A stretch of DNA of 64,000 bases, from NCBI RefSeq assembly GCF_011299615.1, contig NZ_CP049861.1, positions 1,860,001 through 1,924,000 of the forward strand, given 5' to 3'. The notes under the pieces are model-generated. The model saw nothing but the letters and a program-made list of their open reading frames with translations. It was not told the origin of the DNA and made no database searches. The translations under genes were made by a program, and so were the position numbers. Source of the DNA: Erysipelothrix sp. HDW6C. Its GTDB lineage: Bacteria; Bacillota_I; Bacilli_A; Erysipelotrichales; Erysipelotrichaceae. Positions 43,787-54,236 of the stretch are shown in pieces (within the stretch, counting starts at the first letter, position 1; each line of letters begins with the position of its first letter).

Positions 43787-45578
43787 CCATCGAAAGAACT
43801 GCCATAAATGCTTCTTGAGGAATCTCTACAGACCCTACTTGCTTCATGCGTTTCTTTCCCTCTTTTTGTTTTTCTAATAGTTTTTTCTTACGACTGATAT
43901 CTCCACCATAACATTTCGCAATAACATTTTTACGAACTGCCTTGATTGTGGAGCGTGCAATGACTTTTTGATTGATTGCCGCTTGAATTGGAACCTCAAA
44001 CTGGTGACGGGGAATCAACGTACGGAGTTTTTCCGTAATTGTCTTTCCACGTGCTTGGGCAAAATCACGATGAACGATTGTTGACAAGGCATCGACAATC
44101 TCTCCATTTAGTAAAATATCCATCTTGACAAGTTTAGACTCTTTATAACCCACAAACTCGTAATCAAATGAGGCATACCCACGCGTTGATGATTTGAGTC
44201 GGTCAAAAAAGTCAAAGACGATCTCGACAAGTGGCATGTGATAGATAATGTTCATACGTGTTGCATCAAGTGCTTGCATATCGATATAGGTACCACGTTT
44301 ATTTTGACACAATTCCATTACCGATCCTACATATTCTGAAGGAACGATAATTTCTGCTTTTACATAAGGTTCTTCAACTTTTTCGATAACATTTGATACC
44401 GGCATCTTTGAAGGATTCTCGATTTTAATCATTTCACCATTGGTTAAATAAACATGGAATACTACGGATGGTGCAGTTGCAATAAGATCAAAGAGATATT
44501 CTCGCTCCAAACGTTCTTGAATGACATCCATATGTAAGAGCCCTAAGAACCCACAGCGGAAACCAAATCCTAGAGCTTGCGATGTTTCTGGTTCAAAAAC
44601 CAAGGAAGAATCGTTAAGCGCCATTTTCTCTAAGGCATCACGCATGTCTGTGTAACGCTTGCTATCGATTGGATAAAGTCCACAATATACCATCGGATTA
44701 AGTTTGCGATATCCTGGTAGTGGCGCTGCTGCAGGACGTGCGTCATGCGTAATCGTATCCCCTACTTGAACATCCTTAATTGATTTAATGGATGCTCCAA
44801 TCCAACCTACTTCGCCCGTAACGAGTTGATTCTTCTTAACTTCTTTAGGTGTACGAATTCCCAACTCTGTGACCTCAAAAACGGCACCTGTTTGCATGAA
44901 TCGGATTTCATCACCAATTTTCACAGAGCCTTCTTCGATACGGACATATGCAATAACACCACGATATGTATCGTAAATCGAGTCAAAGACTAACGCTTTT
45001 AGCGGTGCATTGATATCACCTTGTGGTGCGGGAATTTTTTCAACAATCGCTTCTAATACTTGATCGATATTCAAGCCTGTTTTTGCAGAAATAAGTGGAG
45101 CATCACTGGCATCAATGCCAAGGACATCCTCAATTTCTTTCTTAACACGCTCAGGGTCAGCAGAAGGCAGATCAATTTTATTGATAACAACCATGATTTC
45201 CAAATCATTTTCAATCGCAAGATATGCGTTGGCCAATGTCTGAGCTTGAATTCCTTGTGTTGCATCAACAATCAAAATAGCACCTTCGCAAGCAGCAAGT
45301 GAGCGTGATACTTCATACGTAAAGTCGACGTGCCCAGGCGTATCAATCAAATGAAACGTATAATCTTGACCATCTTTGGCGTGGTATTCTAATTGCACGG
45401 AGTTAAGTTTTATGGTAATTCCGCGCTCACGTTCAAGATCCAATTGATCGAGTAACTGTGCTTGCATATCACGTGTCGCAACGGTATTTGTTTGTTCTAA
45501 AATCCTATCTGCCAATGTTGACTTACCATGGTCAATATGAGCAATGATAGAAAAGTTTCTTATATTTTTCTGATTCAT
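43776..45578 (-). CDS. lepA: Elongation factor 4 LepA
   Basis: LepA is a translational GTPase acting on stalled or pre-initiation ribosomes. The 600-residue protein has the G-domain ([23 protein letters not shown]), domains II, III and V of the EF-G type, and the LepA-specific C-terminal domain ([19 protein letters not shown]...[26 protein letters not shown]). The length is that of the family. It overlaps the ECF gene upstream by 4 bases. Confidence 0.97.
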   Translation of the reverse strand: MNQKNIRNFSIIAHIDHGKSTLADRILEQTNTVATRDMQAQLLDQLDLERERGITIKLNSVQLEYHAKDGQDYTFHLIDTPGHVDFTYEVSRSLAACEGAILIVDATQGIQAQTLANAYLAIENDLEIMVVINKIDLPSADPERVKKEIEDVLGIDASDAPLISAKTGLNIDQVLEAIVEKIPAPQGDINAPLKALVFDSIYDTYRGVIAYVRIEEGSVKIGDEIRFMQTGAVFEVTELGIRTPKEVKKNQLVTGEVGWIGASIKSIKDVQVGDTITHDARPAAAPLPGYRKLNPMVYCGLYPIDSKRYTDMRDALEKMALNDSSLVFEPETSQALGFGFRCGFLGLLHMDVIQERLEREYLFDLIATAPSVVFHVYLTNGEMIKIENPSKMPVSNVIEKVEEPYVKAEIIVPSEYVGSVMELCQNKRGTYIDMQALDATRMNIIYHMPLVEIVFDFFDRLKSSTRGYASFDYEFVGYKESKLVKMDILLNGEIVDALSTIVHRDFAQARGKTITEKLRTLIPRHQFEVPIQAAINQKVIARSTIKAVRKNVIAKCYGGDISRKKKLLEKQKEGKKRMKQVGSVEIPQEAFMAVLSMDDE

Positions 45579-46090
45579 GAATCAAGACTCCTTAAACGAT
45601 CCACAAGTTCTTTAAACTTGGGGTAAAACAGGCTAACAATAAGTGCAGATATGAGCCCCTGAGGTAAATTCCCCACTGCTGATACCCAGAAGATGTTAGC
45701 ATCTTCCAAAAGTAGAGCATCCAATCCCGCATACAAGACAACCATTGTTAATCCTGCTGCAAAGAAAGCAATATAACGACGCTTGTGCGTGAGATAACGT
45801 TTCAGCATAATAATAACCAAAACTTCTGATGCTTTGATAAAAATCGTAAAGATCGCATACTGTGGGTAGCCACCCAATATATCCGCCAAAGCACTTCCAA
45901 CACTGGCAGCAAAAATAGCACCGCGCATTGGCAGTAATAAAGCCCCCAACATAACACCCACATCGCCTAAGTTTAAATAACCATAAGCAATCGGAAAACG
46001 TGTGAATAAGGTTAGTCCGGTAATTAGTGCTGTCACAATTCCTATTAACACAAGTGTTTGTGTTCTTTTTACTTCGTATTTATTGTTCAT
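45575..46090 (-). CDS. ECF transporter S-component
   Basis: This 171-residue membrane protein has about 5-6 helices and the S-component pattern [27 protein letters not shown]. It resembles S-components for vitamins such as PdxU2/HmpT/riboflavin types, but the substrate is not clear. The ATPases and T-component are not in the window and are likely shared with others. It overlaps fmt by 4 bases and lepA by 4 bases. Confidence 0.8.
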   Translation of the reverse strand: MNNKYEVKRTQTLVLIGIVTALITGLTLFTRFPIAYGYLNLGDVGVMLGALLLPMRGAIFAASVGSALADILGGYPQYAIFTIFIKASEVLVIIMLKRYLTHKRRYIAFFAAGLTMVVLYAGLDALLLEDANIFWVSAVGNLPQGLISALIVSLFYPKFKELVDRLRSLDS

Positions 46091-47013
46091 TCAAATATTT
46101 TCCCCTTCCAATCGCGTCCAATACCATTGGCAAAGTCTTTCGCAGCAGTCACAGGTTTGCCTGCAGGCTGAATACGAGTGATGATAACTGAACCATTTAG
46201 GCACGCAATTGTAATTCCTTCATCTGTCACTTGAGTTATTGTTCCTGGTATTTTGCTTTGTACCGTTTCAATCATTTTGGCTTGGTGAAACTTCACATTT
46301 TCACCTTCCAAACGACCATATCCTACTGGCCATGGAATTAGCCCTCTAATATGATTGTACACGATGTGAACATCTTGATTAAAAGAGATAAACTCGTCAT
46401 CACGTTGAATTGTATAGGCAAGTGTCACTGCATCTTTATCTTGAGGCACAAACACGAGCTCACCATTTAGATAACGTGCAAGATCAACATGAATTAAATC
46501 CTTTGAGACATGCATAAGTTTTGCTTCTACATCACCCATTGTGTCGTCGGCCGCAATTGGAACGCTGCGTGAGGTTAACATATCACCACTATCCATACCA
46601 ACATCCATGAGCATCAAGGTAACACCCGTTTCCATCTCACCACGAATGATTGACCAATGAATCGGTGCTCCCCCACGGAATTTCGGTAACAATGAAGCAT
46701 GGACATTCAAACATTTATATTTGGGATAATCCAAAATAGGTTTGGGTACAATCTGCCCATATGCGCAGGTAATAACTAAATCCGGTTGCATCGCTAAAAC
46801 TTCATCAACACTGTTCTTAATGCGCTCAGGTTGGAGCACTGGAATTCCATGTTCAAACGCCATCTCTTTAACTGGAGATGCCTTAAGCACTTTCTTTCGT
46901 CCAAATGGACGGTCAGGTTGCGTTACAACTGCAACCACATCATAACCATCATCAATTAATTGTTGTAAAATAACACATGAAAAAGGGGTCGTCCCCATAA
47001 ACATTACGCGCAT
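46087..47013 (-). CDS. fmt: Methionyl-tRNA formyltransferase
   Basis: Fmt formylates initiator Met-tRNA using 10-formyl-THF. The 308-residue protein has the GART-like N-terminal domain with CLNVHASLLPKFRGGAPI and the C-terminal Fmt domain. AGGATGTGATAGT before ATG 47013 decides the start, and a TGCTATAAT (-10 near 47036) lies upstream. It is first of a seven-gene run down to the kinase. The usual partner def is not adjacent. Confidence 0.95.
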   Translation of the reverse strand: MRVMFMGTTPFSCVILQQLIDDGYDVVAVVTQPDRPFGRKKVLKASPVKEMAFEHGIPVLQPERIKNSVDEVLAMQPDLVITCAYGQIVPKPILDYPKYKCLNVHASLLPKFRGGAPIHWSIIRGEMETGVTLMLMDVGMDSGDMLTSRSVPIAADDTMGDVEAKLMHVSKDLIHVDLARYLNGELVFVPQDKDAVTLAYTIQRDDEFISFNQDVHIVYNHIRGLIPWPVGYGRLEGENVKFHQAKMIETVQSKIPGTITQVTDEGITIACLNGSVIITRIQPAGKPVTAAKDFANGIGRDWKGKIFE

Positions 47014-47083
47014 ACTATCACATCCTATCACTTATTATAGCATGGTTCACAAGCAAGATTAAAGAAGTATTGCCCCATGTGAA

Positions 47084-47111
47084 TAAAAGAAAACGTCACT
47101 GGGACGTTTTC
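47084..47111 (-). terminator. Terminator of the surface protein gene
   Basis: GAAAACGTC (47089-47097) pairs with GACGTTTTC (47103-47111), followed by TTTTATT on the minus strand. Confidence 0.82.
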
Positions 47112-47114
47112 GAA

Positions 47115-49892
47115 TTATTTCTTGCGTTTATGGGAAACTACCGCACCCAAAATTGCTACAAATCCGCCAAGAGCAATTCCCAGTCCAATTATCACAATCG
47201 GATGGTTGGATACACCTGAATGTGGTAATACAGGCGGTTTGGGTGCCAATGGTTGTTCGGGTTCAATTGGGTCAATGGGACTCGTTGGGGCATGATATAC
47301 ATTTATAAATTGAACATCCGCAATTGTATCCGCAACAACTTTTCCCGTAATGATACCAGAGGCTGGAACTGAAGTATAGTTGGAATGTTGCAATTCGGTC
47401 ACCAAGTATTCCAATCCAGCTGGAATGTCGTGAACCGTTAACGATTCGCCATGCTTTAACTCAATCACATCACCACTTTGAATACTACTCGTAATATTTC
47501 CCTTCGTGATCTTAAATATCGCATCAGTATCAATCTCTAGTACAAATGAGAACGAATCCGCGGGTGCTTTATCACCTGTGACAGTCTTGGAAATGACAAG
47601 ATCACCGTGTGGCGGCAGGATTCGCTTATTCACGATTTCGATCGCCAGTATGTCATCACTGTTGGTTAAATCAATCGTTGTTGAAGCCTCACCAATCGTA
47701 TGTCCACTTGGAGCTTTTGTTTCAACGAGTTTGTAGATACCTGGCGTTAACGCTGTAATTGCAATCTTTCCTTCAAAATCCGTTGTATATGTCCGGTCAC
47801 TATGCAATGTGCCATCGGCATAATGAAGCTTAAACTCCGCACCTGCTAACACTGATTTTTGAGTTGAATCATCAACCTTTGTTATTACGACACTTGACGT
47901 TGGTAGCCATGTTTTTGATGTTTCTACAGTTTGCGCATCGCCTTCAAGGTCCAAATAATCCACTCGGGCTCCCATTTCTATCCCATCATAGTTTGTAGGT
48001 GCAAAGCCATTGGATGCTGAGGTATCTGCATCATCATTTAGAAACAATGGTATGGATACACGTTGTGATAAAAGAGTCTCATCCGAAACCGTAAAGGTAA
48101 ATGTTACACGTTGAACTGGAACGCCATCCACAGTATCTGACACAATGCTAACATCAGTATATTCAGATGGAAAATATACATTGTCGCTATTCATCATCAA
48201 TCGTGACTCATCAACTCTAAAATAGCGATTATCAATCACATCACTCATCGTGACAATTTTGGTTGATTGAGTAATTTCATCGTATGCTTTTTTAAAGATA
48301 TCATTAAAACTTGCTTCAATGCCCTCAGTATCATCGGCATTGATACTGAAAATATTCTCTTCATCAATAAATTTACTTAAACGTGTCATCATTGCGCTCT
48401 CATTGGAGCTTTGAATCGCAATTGCATAAAAATCATAATCCGGGTATGTTCTTTTGATTGTCTCGCTCATTAATTGATTATCACTGTCAGCAATACCATG
48501 CCCGCCACTCCGTATGGCAGCTACAGCCTCACTCCCATTTGAGTTTGCATTTAAGTTATCCATAGTATATGTTGGTGCACCATCGGTAACCAACACAACT
48601 GCCTTGGCATGATCGTTCACTTCAGTATCTGCTTTCATGATTGTATAACCCGACATTAGTGCAGCAAGATAATTCGTCCACATTGATTGGGTTGTCTGCC
48701 CCGTTTCCCCTTTAAGGTACTGTTCTACGAATTCACCGGTGTATTTTACACTTTCTTCGACACCGCTCATAAAGGTATTCTTATCATCTGTGAACATCGC
48801 ATAATCTTGTGAGTGAACTGGATTCCCTACAGTATCAATACCTCGTGCACGGGTGTTGAATGAAGAGAACGCCAGGCGGCTTTCTGGTGTTTGTGTTAAG
48901 AGGCGATTACCAAAGTATGCGACAGCATCATACAAGAGATGAACCCTTTGATACGACCCCTCACGATTTCCTGTAACTGAATTCAGCGAACTTTCATACC
49001 ACGATCGTGGAACACCAGCAAGATCATACGACGCATCATTGCCATCCAAATCTATCAGCTCCATCTTGTCAACATAAGAGGGTTGGTAAGCGTAATTTGT
49101 ATAAGTTGTCGGTGAATTCTCCAGTCTCGCTATCGGATAGCTCACGCGACTTCCCAATCCATCACGGTGGTAAACATTATTTTCAACCTCACTCATATAA
49201 TTCTTTACAGGTTGATTAAAATCAACCAAGAACCAGGCAAGATCGCCTGTTCCACTCATAAACGCCAACCGTTGGTTGCTACTTGTTGTTCCTTGATAGT
49301 TACGTGGCACAAGGTGGACATCGGCACCATCCATATATGGGTATGTTGGGAAGAGTGTCGCTAAATCGTCCGGATCTATTTGTATTTTAATTTGTGGATC
49401 TACGCTATAGTTGTAACCCGTCTCTGTTAAGAAATGCTCCCCAGACGTAATATCAATTTCACCCGTCCCATTCAATGTACCACTATCATTGACTACCAAC
49501 GGCAGGATTAGATTGTTAAAGAAGTCATACATCGATGGCGTAATATTCAGTTTTGTATGATAAGTCCGCATGTAAAAGAACTCATGCTCGGGATTGAGGT
49601 TTCCACTTTGTTCACCCATGGATCCAGATGTATCCAACAAGAAAATTACATCCGTAGGCTTTGCTAGTTTATATACCGATTCAAACCCATCAAAAGTAAG
49701 ATCAACGCGTGCTTGATTCGTATTTGATTCCCATACTGCCGTCTTCTCCAAACTCACACGCTCATCGCCACTGATATTTGAAGTTGTTTGACTTGGGTAA
49801 CTATCATTAGCTAGCACTGGCTTTATCAAAAAGAATGAAGATACCATCAAAGTCACAACCATCACACTTTTCAGAATCTTTAAATGTCTCAT
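47115..49892 (-). CDS. vWA/Cna-B cell-wall-anchored surface protein (LPHSG)
   Basis: This 925-residue protein has a signal peptide (cleavage near VLA|N28-29), a von Willebrand A domain with MIDAS DTSGSM (87-92), a SpaA/Cna-B module (about 690-770), and a second module rich in beta strands (ISKTVTGDKAPADSFSFVLE, about 775-870). It ends with LPHSG (889-893), a hydrophobic segment and HKRKK, a sortase signal with Ser in place of Thr. This layout is that of pilus tip adhesins and other MSCRAMM-like adhesins. GGAGGTGCGT before ATG 49892 decides the start. No sortase or backbone pilin is nearby. Confidence 0.87.
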   Translation of the reverse strand: MRHLKILKSVMVVTLMVSSFFLIKPVLANDSYPSQTTSNISGDERVSLEKTAVWESNTNQARVDLTFDGFESVYKLAKPTDVIFLLDTSGSMGEQSGNLNPEHEFFYMRTYHTKLNITPSMYDFFNNLILPLVVNDSGTLNGTGEIDITSGEHFLTETGYNYSVDPQIKIQIDPDDLATLFPTYPYMDGADVHLVPRNYQGTTSSNQRLAFMSGTGDLAWFLVDFNQPVKNYMSEVENNVYHRDGLGSRVSYPIARLENSPTTYTNYAYQPSYVDKMELIDLDGNDASYDLAGVPRSWYESSLNSVTGNREGSYQRVHLLYDAVAYFGNRLLTQTPESRLAFSSFNTRARGIDTVGNPVHSQDYAMFTDDKNTFMSGVEESVKYTGEFVEQYLKGETGQTTQSMWTNYLAALMSGYTIMKADTEVNDHAKAVVLVTDGAPTYTMDNLNANSNGSEAVAAIRSGGHGIADSDNQLMSETIKRTYPDYDFYAIAIQSSNESAMMTRLSKFIDEENIFSINADDTEGIEASFNDIFKKAYDEITQSTKIVTMSDVIDNRYFRVDESRLMMNSDNVYFPSEYTDVSIVSDTVDGVPVQRVTFTFTVSDETLLSQRVSIPLFLNDDADTSASNGFAPTNYDGIEMGARVDYLDLEGDAQTVETSKTWLPTSSVVITKVDDSTQKSVLAGAEFKLHYADGTLHSDRTYTTDFEGKIAITALTPGIYKLVETKAPSGHTIGEASTTIDLTNSDDILAIEIVNKRILPPHGDLVISKTVTGDKAPADSFSFVLEIDTDAIFKITKGNITSSIQSGDVIELKHGESLTVHDIPAGLEYLVTELQHSNYTSVPASGIITGKVVADTIADVQFINVYHAPTSPIDPIEPEQPLAPKPPVLPHSGVSNHPIVIIGLGIALGGFVAILGAVVSHKRKK

Positions 49893-50088
49893 ACGCACCT
49901 CCATACACAATCTCCGCATTTGCGATTGTCTATAAAATAGCACACATAGTGAGCCCCGTATAACGAAAAATTGTGATAGCATATATCTATTTTATTGGTC
50001 GAGAATCATGTTGATACATTTTTTTACGATTGGTTCGCATAAACTGTGCTTTTTTGATATAATATTGAATATATTGGAGGTGGGAATT

Positions 50089-50352
50089 ATGCCACAAATT
50101 GAAAGTCAAAAGAAACGCGTCTTAACAAGCCGTAAGGAACAAGCTTCAAACCGTCGTCAAAAAACGACATTAAAAAATACTTTAGTAGATTTTAAAACAG
50201 CAGTAGAAGCAGAAGACAAAGAGAAAGCAACTGTATTGTTCAACCGTTCAAACCAACTCTTGGACAAATCAATTACAAGCAACATACACCATAAGAACTA
50301 TGTTAGCCGTAAAAAATCATCAATTTCAAAATTGATGAACACAGTAAAATAG
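50089..50352 (+). CDS. rpsT: 30S ribosomal protein S20
   Basis: S20 binds 16S rRNA early in assembly. The 87-residue, highly basic helical protein reads SQKKRVLTSRKEQASNRRQK at the start and IHHKNYVSRKKSSISKL at the end. TTGGAGGTGGGAATT precedes ATG 50089, and a TATAAT (50058-50063) lies upstream. It stands back to back with the surface protein and convergent with the acetyltransferase and holA, the common holA/rpsT linkage. Confidence 0.95.
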   Translation: MPQIESQKKRVLTSRKEQASNRRQKTTLKNTLVDFKTAVEAEDKEKATVLFNRSNQLLDKSITSNIHHKNYVSRKKSSISKLMNTVK

Positions 50353-50364
50353 TCTTTCAAAAGT

Positions 50365-50397
50365 AAAGTGTAGACGAGCAATCATCGCACTTTTTTT
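50365..50397 (+). terminator. Terminator after rpsT
   Basis: AAAGTG (50365-50370) pairs with CACTTT (50388-50393) with an inner CGA/TCG stem, followed by a run of T (50391-50397). Confidence 0.6.
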
Positions 50398-50476
50398 GTG
50401 TCAAATTTCCTCCAGAAACAAGAAGCATCACGCCATATTGAGTGCCTTTTTATCGCTAATGGCGCACAGCACACAA

Positions 50477-50512
50477 TAAAAAAAACCAACCAGGACACTG
50501 TCCAAAGTTGGT
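50477..50512 (-). terminator. Terminator after the acetyltransferase gene
   Basis: ACCAAC (50485-50490) pairs with GTTGGT (50507-50512) and GGAC with GTCC inside; a run of T follows on the minus strand (50478-50485). Confidence 0.75.
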
Positions 50513-50534
50513 CTAAATTTTTAACGTTCTGATT

Positions 50535-50957
50535 CTATAAGTATTTTCGATAGAAATAGTAATCAATACCTTCAAGAGGTGTATTTTCAATCACACCAAA
50601 ACGCTCATAATTATTTTTCTCGTAGAAAACAGGCGCTTCAAAAGAAAAGGTTTCAAGAGTGATGCACGTACATTTTTCAGAACGCGCTTTCTCTTCCATT
50701 GCTGCGAGAAGCTCGCTACCCGTCCCTTTACCGCGGTAATTTTCATCAATCCAAAAATAATCAATGTGAAGCATATTCCAAAAACTGTGCCCCGTAATAC
50801 CGCCGACTATTTCTTCATTATCATTATACAAATAGGCACCCAAATAACTCTCAGCAATTGTATCGATGGTCGTTGGTAGTTTCGATTCACTGAACTCAAC
50901 TATTTTTTCTTTAATTAAAGGGTGAAGTGAATCACCTTTATAACTTCTTATTTTCAT
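50535..50957 (-). CDS. GNAT-family N-acetyltransferase
   Basis: This 140-residue protein is a single GNAT domain: the acetyl-CoA loop is IDENYRGKGTGSELL (about 73-87) and the C-terminal part has APVFYEKNNYERFG. It resembles small acetyltransferases acting on antibiotics or small amines, but I cannot name a substrate. It lies downstream of holA with a 55-base gap, so it may be its own unit. Confidence 0.82.
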   Translation of the reverse strand: MKIRSYKGDSLHPLIKEKIVEFSESKLPTTIDTIAESYLGAYLYNDNEEIVGGITGHSFWNMLHIDYFWIDENYRGKGTGSELLAAMEEKARSEKCTCITLETFSFEAPVFYEKNNYERFGVIENTPLEGIDYYFYRKYL

Positions 50958-51012
50958 ATACTCACCTCTAACAACACAGGGAATTGTGTTGATTCAAAAA
51001 TCATAGAATAAC

Positions 51013-51951
51013 TTAACGCATAACTTCTATCATAAAAAGTTCGAAGGCAACAAAGCGATCAATTTTTCCTAACTTCACGTCTTGATCAATTTGCCCCAAA
51101 CGATTGAGTAAACTTAAAATCGTTGTAGCATTACCAGCTTGATAACGGACCAAGAAGTGCGCTTGCTTTTCAGAGATATCCAACTTGCGAGCAATATCAT
51201 TCGCCTGATAATGAGCCTCAACCAACGCACTCACTTGGAAAGTTCGGCGCAAACTTGCAGCAACCATTCCAATGAGTGCCAAGGGGTCCATTTTTAAAGC
51301 AAGTAAATCATGATAGACCGTAAAAGTCTCATTCATTTTCTTTTTTACGAGTGCATCGCTGAGCGCAAAAATATTATCATCTAATGAACGTGCTACAAGT
51401 AACTCGACATCTACTTCAGTAATCGCACGCCCAAGCACCTCAAGCTTATCAAATTCCTGTTGCATACGTAACAAGTCAATTCCCACGCGACTCGCAAAAA
51501 GATTCACGGCACGCTCATTCATACTCAAACCTCTGCGCTTTACTTCTTGATTCACATAGTTTACAGTCTCATTCTCTGTAAGTTCTGATATCGTATGAAC
51601 ATTGGCCGTTTTATCAATCTGTTTCTTTAGTTTCGTTTTCGCAAGTGGTTTCTTATCAAACACTAAGACTACACTGATTTCAAACGATGATGCACCCATG
51701 AGTTCAAGCAACTGCTCTTCGCTGGCTTTCTTCGCTTCTTTTTCACGAATTGTTAGGATGATTCTTTTCTTATCTCCAAAGAGGGACACTGTGAACGCAG
51801 CCTCAAATACGGCATCCATTGTAAATTCACGGTCTAGCATGTCAAAACGCAACACTTCCGCTTCACCGTAGTTTTGTAGTTGATCTTTTAAAATTTTATC
51901 GATTTTTTGTTGAATTAAATAATCGTTTTTTCCGAAAATAACGTCTAGCAT
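51013..51951 (-). CDS. holA: DNA polymerase III delta subunit HolA
   Basis: HolA is the clamp-loader subunit that opens the sliding clamp. The 312-residue protein has the divergent AAA+ fold of the family (MLDVIFGKNDYLIQQKI, VLVFDKKPLAKTKLKK, MDPLALIGMVAASLRR). It overlaps comEC by 7 bases, the typical comEA-comEC-holA order. Confidence 0.9.
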   Translation of the reverse strand: MLDVIFGKNDYLIQQKIDKILKDQLQNYGEAEVLRFDMLDREFTMDAVFEAAFTVSLFGDKKRIILTIREKEAKKASEEQLLELMGASSFEISVVLVFDKKPLAKTKLKKQIDKTANVHTISELTENETVNYVNQEVKRRGLSMNERAVNLFASRVGIDLLRMQQEFDKLEVLGRAITEVDVELLVARSLDDNIFALSDALVKKKMNETFTVYHDLLALKMDPLALIGMVAASLRRTFQVSALVEAHYQANDIARKLDISEKQAHFLVRYQAGNATTILSLLNRLGQIDQDVKLGKIDRFVAFELFMIEVMR

Positions 51952-53726
51952 TTTATCACCGTGTTAATTATACCAAATGCACCCTTGGAAGTAACGAAAT
52001 AATCCAAAAACGGTGTCCAGATGAAGGTAATATTCCCAAGTTGTGAGGTTTGAAGCGGGGTAATTCTTAGGTTGAAAAGATTTCGCATCACATCATTATG
52101 AGGATGTCCGTATGTTGAAGGTCGCGAACTTATGATTGCATACCGTGGTCGCAGCGCTTGTAAGAAATCACGACCACTCGATGTTTTTGAACCATGGTGC
52201 CCCAACTTCAATAAATCAGCAGATAAGAACGGATTGGAACGCATGAGTTCGCGCTCTTGTTCAAGCCCGGCATCACCCATGAATAAGGTATTGTGTGGCC
52301 CAAGGACAATGAGAGAGTTGGCATTACTTTCTTCGTAACTAATATCTGACAAAAGCATTGTGTAGAATTCAAGCGTATCTGTTTTATTTTTTATGATTCT
52401 CGGATTGAATTCACGTTCTAATTGCTCTGTATTTTCACTGTGGTCTAAGTCATCATGAGTAATGATTAACTGATCAAGTTCTTTTACACCTTGAGCGTAT
52501 AACGTATTGCGGAGGTCTGAGTATGCTTGACGTCGACCTGTGTCAATGAGGGTGGTATCAAGATTGAATGGATATTGGATCAGCGTTGCGTCCCCTTGAC
52601 CAACATCGATGTATGTAATACGTGTAAATGGATAAAACGTTAACCACAAACACATCATCGAGACCACATATTTTTGTGTGTTCGATTGTCGATATGCACT
52701 CATTACCAAAAGAATCAAAAAAAGGATGGATGGTTTCCCCACAAGTGTTAGACGTTTCACAACACTAATTTCAAAAAATCCAATATACCACTCAAAGAAT
52801 TTGACTGTGTATTCCAGCATAAACGACCAATGCAAAGAGAGCAGTGCGCCAATATACACAAGTCCACATACAATCCGAGTCACCTTGTAAAGCGCCAATT
52901 CAAGAGGATTGAATCGATACAATACACGTAAGTTAAGATATAGCGTAATTGCATACGAATCCTTCAGCCGCATCGATAACCCAGAAATTAGAAACTTGCC
53001 AAAAACAAGTATGAACGCGATATTCGTGACACTACCTGGAAAAAGGATTAAGAGGATAATCACTTGTTTTTCTTTGCTTACAAGGTCTTTTAGCATGACA
53101 CGCAGCAATGAAAAGCCAATCCCAAAAAGGATGGCATGAATACTACATATGAAAAGACGAACAGACTTGCATTTTTGCATTCCAATGTAAGGGCGAAGGA
53201 TAAAAGTTACAATTGTAAGAAGGCCTGTAAGTTGAAAAGACAATGACGTTAATAACGGATAATCCGAATTGTACTGTGAAAATAAAATATCTTGAAGTAA
53301 GGGATAGTCAGAAGTCTTCTTCCAAAGTATCGTTCGAATTGAAGTATTCTTTGACTGAACGGTTGTTTGCGGCTTTGTTATCACGGTTTGAATGCGATTA
53401 TTTGAATTCACTATGCGTGTTTGATCACCAACAACTGACAAACGATCTCCAAGTGCCCCATCATATTGTCCAATAATGCGATAACCTTGTGTTTTACTCC
53501 GCACAACATAGCTCGATGCCCCGATAGACTCTACAAACCCAGTCACGTTTGATTCAATAGGATACCAGTAGTGTGTAACCATCAACGCAATCCCAAGAAT
53601 ACAGAAAACTGCACCACGATTTTGTTTCCTCTCCACAAACATCGCCCACGCCAGAATGAAAACCCACTGGTGATAGAACCAAGAACCAAAAAGAGAGAGA
53701 ACAACAATGCCATAAACTACAAGCAT
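51945..53726 (-). CDS. comEC: Competence DNA channel ComEC (short form)
   Basis: ComEC forms the channel for single-stranded DNA uptake. The 593-residue protein has N-terminal membrane helices, the Competence domain (about 160-375), and a C-terminal metallo-beta-lactamase-like domain (VGQGDATLIQ, THDDLDHSE, KLGHHGSKTSS, about 385-575). It is shorter than the usual about 750 residues, with a reduced N-terminal OB region. It overlaps comEA by 10 bases. Confidence 0.9.
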   Translation of the reverse strand: MLVVYGIVVLSLFGSWFYHQWVFILAWAMFVERKQNRGAVFCILGIALMVTHYWYPIESNVTGFVESIGASSYVVRSKTQGYRIIGQYDGALGDRLSVVGDQTRIVNSNNRIQTVITKPQTTVQSKNTSIRTILWKKTSDYPLLQDILFSQYNSDYPLLTSLSFQLTGLLTIVTFILRPYIGMQKCKSVRLFICSIHAILFGIGFSLLRVMLKDLVSKEKQVIILLILFPGSVTNIAFILVFGKFLISGLSMRLKDSYAITLYLNLRVLYRFNPLELALYKVTRIVCGLVYIGALLSLHWSFMLEYTVKFFEWYIGFFEISVVKRLTLVGKPSILFLILLVMSAYRQSNTQKYVVSMMCLWLTFYPFTRITYIDVGQGDATLIQYPFNLDTTLIDTGRRQAYSDLRNTLYAQGVKELDQLIITHDDLDHSENTEQLEREFNPRIIKNKTDTLEFYTMLLSDISYEESNANSLIVLGPHNTLFMGDAGLEQERELMRSNPFLSADLLKLGHHGSKTSSGRDFLQALRPRYAIISSRPSTYGHPHNDVMRNLFNLRITPLQTSQLGNITFIWTPFLDYFVTSKGAFGIINTVIKC

Positions 53727-54190
53727 ATATCGGCCTTTATTTTTTCGAACTTCTTCACGCCCATTCCTTTAACAAGCATTAAATCTTCTAACATCTGAAA
53801 ATTTCCATGCTCCTCACGGTATGCGACAATATCACTTGCCATCTTCGGACCGACACCGGTCAATACTTGAAGTTCTAAAGCTGTTGCTGTATTGATCGAG
53901 ATTGGTTCAATTTCAGTAAGCGTTGGGATTGTAATCACATCGCGATGGGCAACTATCTTCTGGCGATTTATCTTACGCTCGTCAACATCACCATCCAACA
54001 CAACCTTTTCCAGCACTTCATCTAGCGTTGCAAAAGGTTCAATTAAAACTGTCTTGGTCTCGTTCTTATAAATAACTGTAACATTCATCAAAGATTGGTT
54101 TGCTTGATCTATCGGTCGCATATCTTTGAGTCCCACAATCCCCATGATACACACTCCCAACAAGAGCATAAAAAAAAGAACACGTTGCAT
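53717..54190 (-). CDS. comEA: Competence DNA receptor ComEA
   Basis: ComEA binds double-stranded DNA at the membrane. The 157-residue protein has an N-terminal anchor (about 5-20), an SLBB-type region (about 35-85) and a helix-hairpin-helix pair (INTATALELQVLTGVGPKMA, LMLVKGMGVKKFEKI, about 95-155). AGGTG 6 bases before ATG 54190 decides the start. Together with comEC it indicates possible natural transformation. Confidence 0.9.
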   Translation of the reverse strand: MQRVLFFMLLLGVCIMGIVGLKDMRPIDQANQSLMNVTVIYKNETKTVLIEPFATLDEVLEKVVLDGDVDERKINRQKIVAHRDVITIPTLTEIEPISINTATALELQVLTGVGPKMASDIVAYREEHGNFQMLEDLMLVKGMGVKKFEKIKADICL

Positions 54191-54236
54191 TGTAATCACC
54201 TACCCTAAAGTGTGTGGTCACTGCATCGTGTCCTAA

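Noticed and set aside
50400-50470. CGCCAT/ATGGCG inverted repeat between rpsT and the acetyltransferase gene
   Set aside because: Arms are 6 bases with a loop of over 20 and no T run; judged chance or a minor structure.
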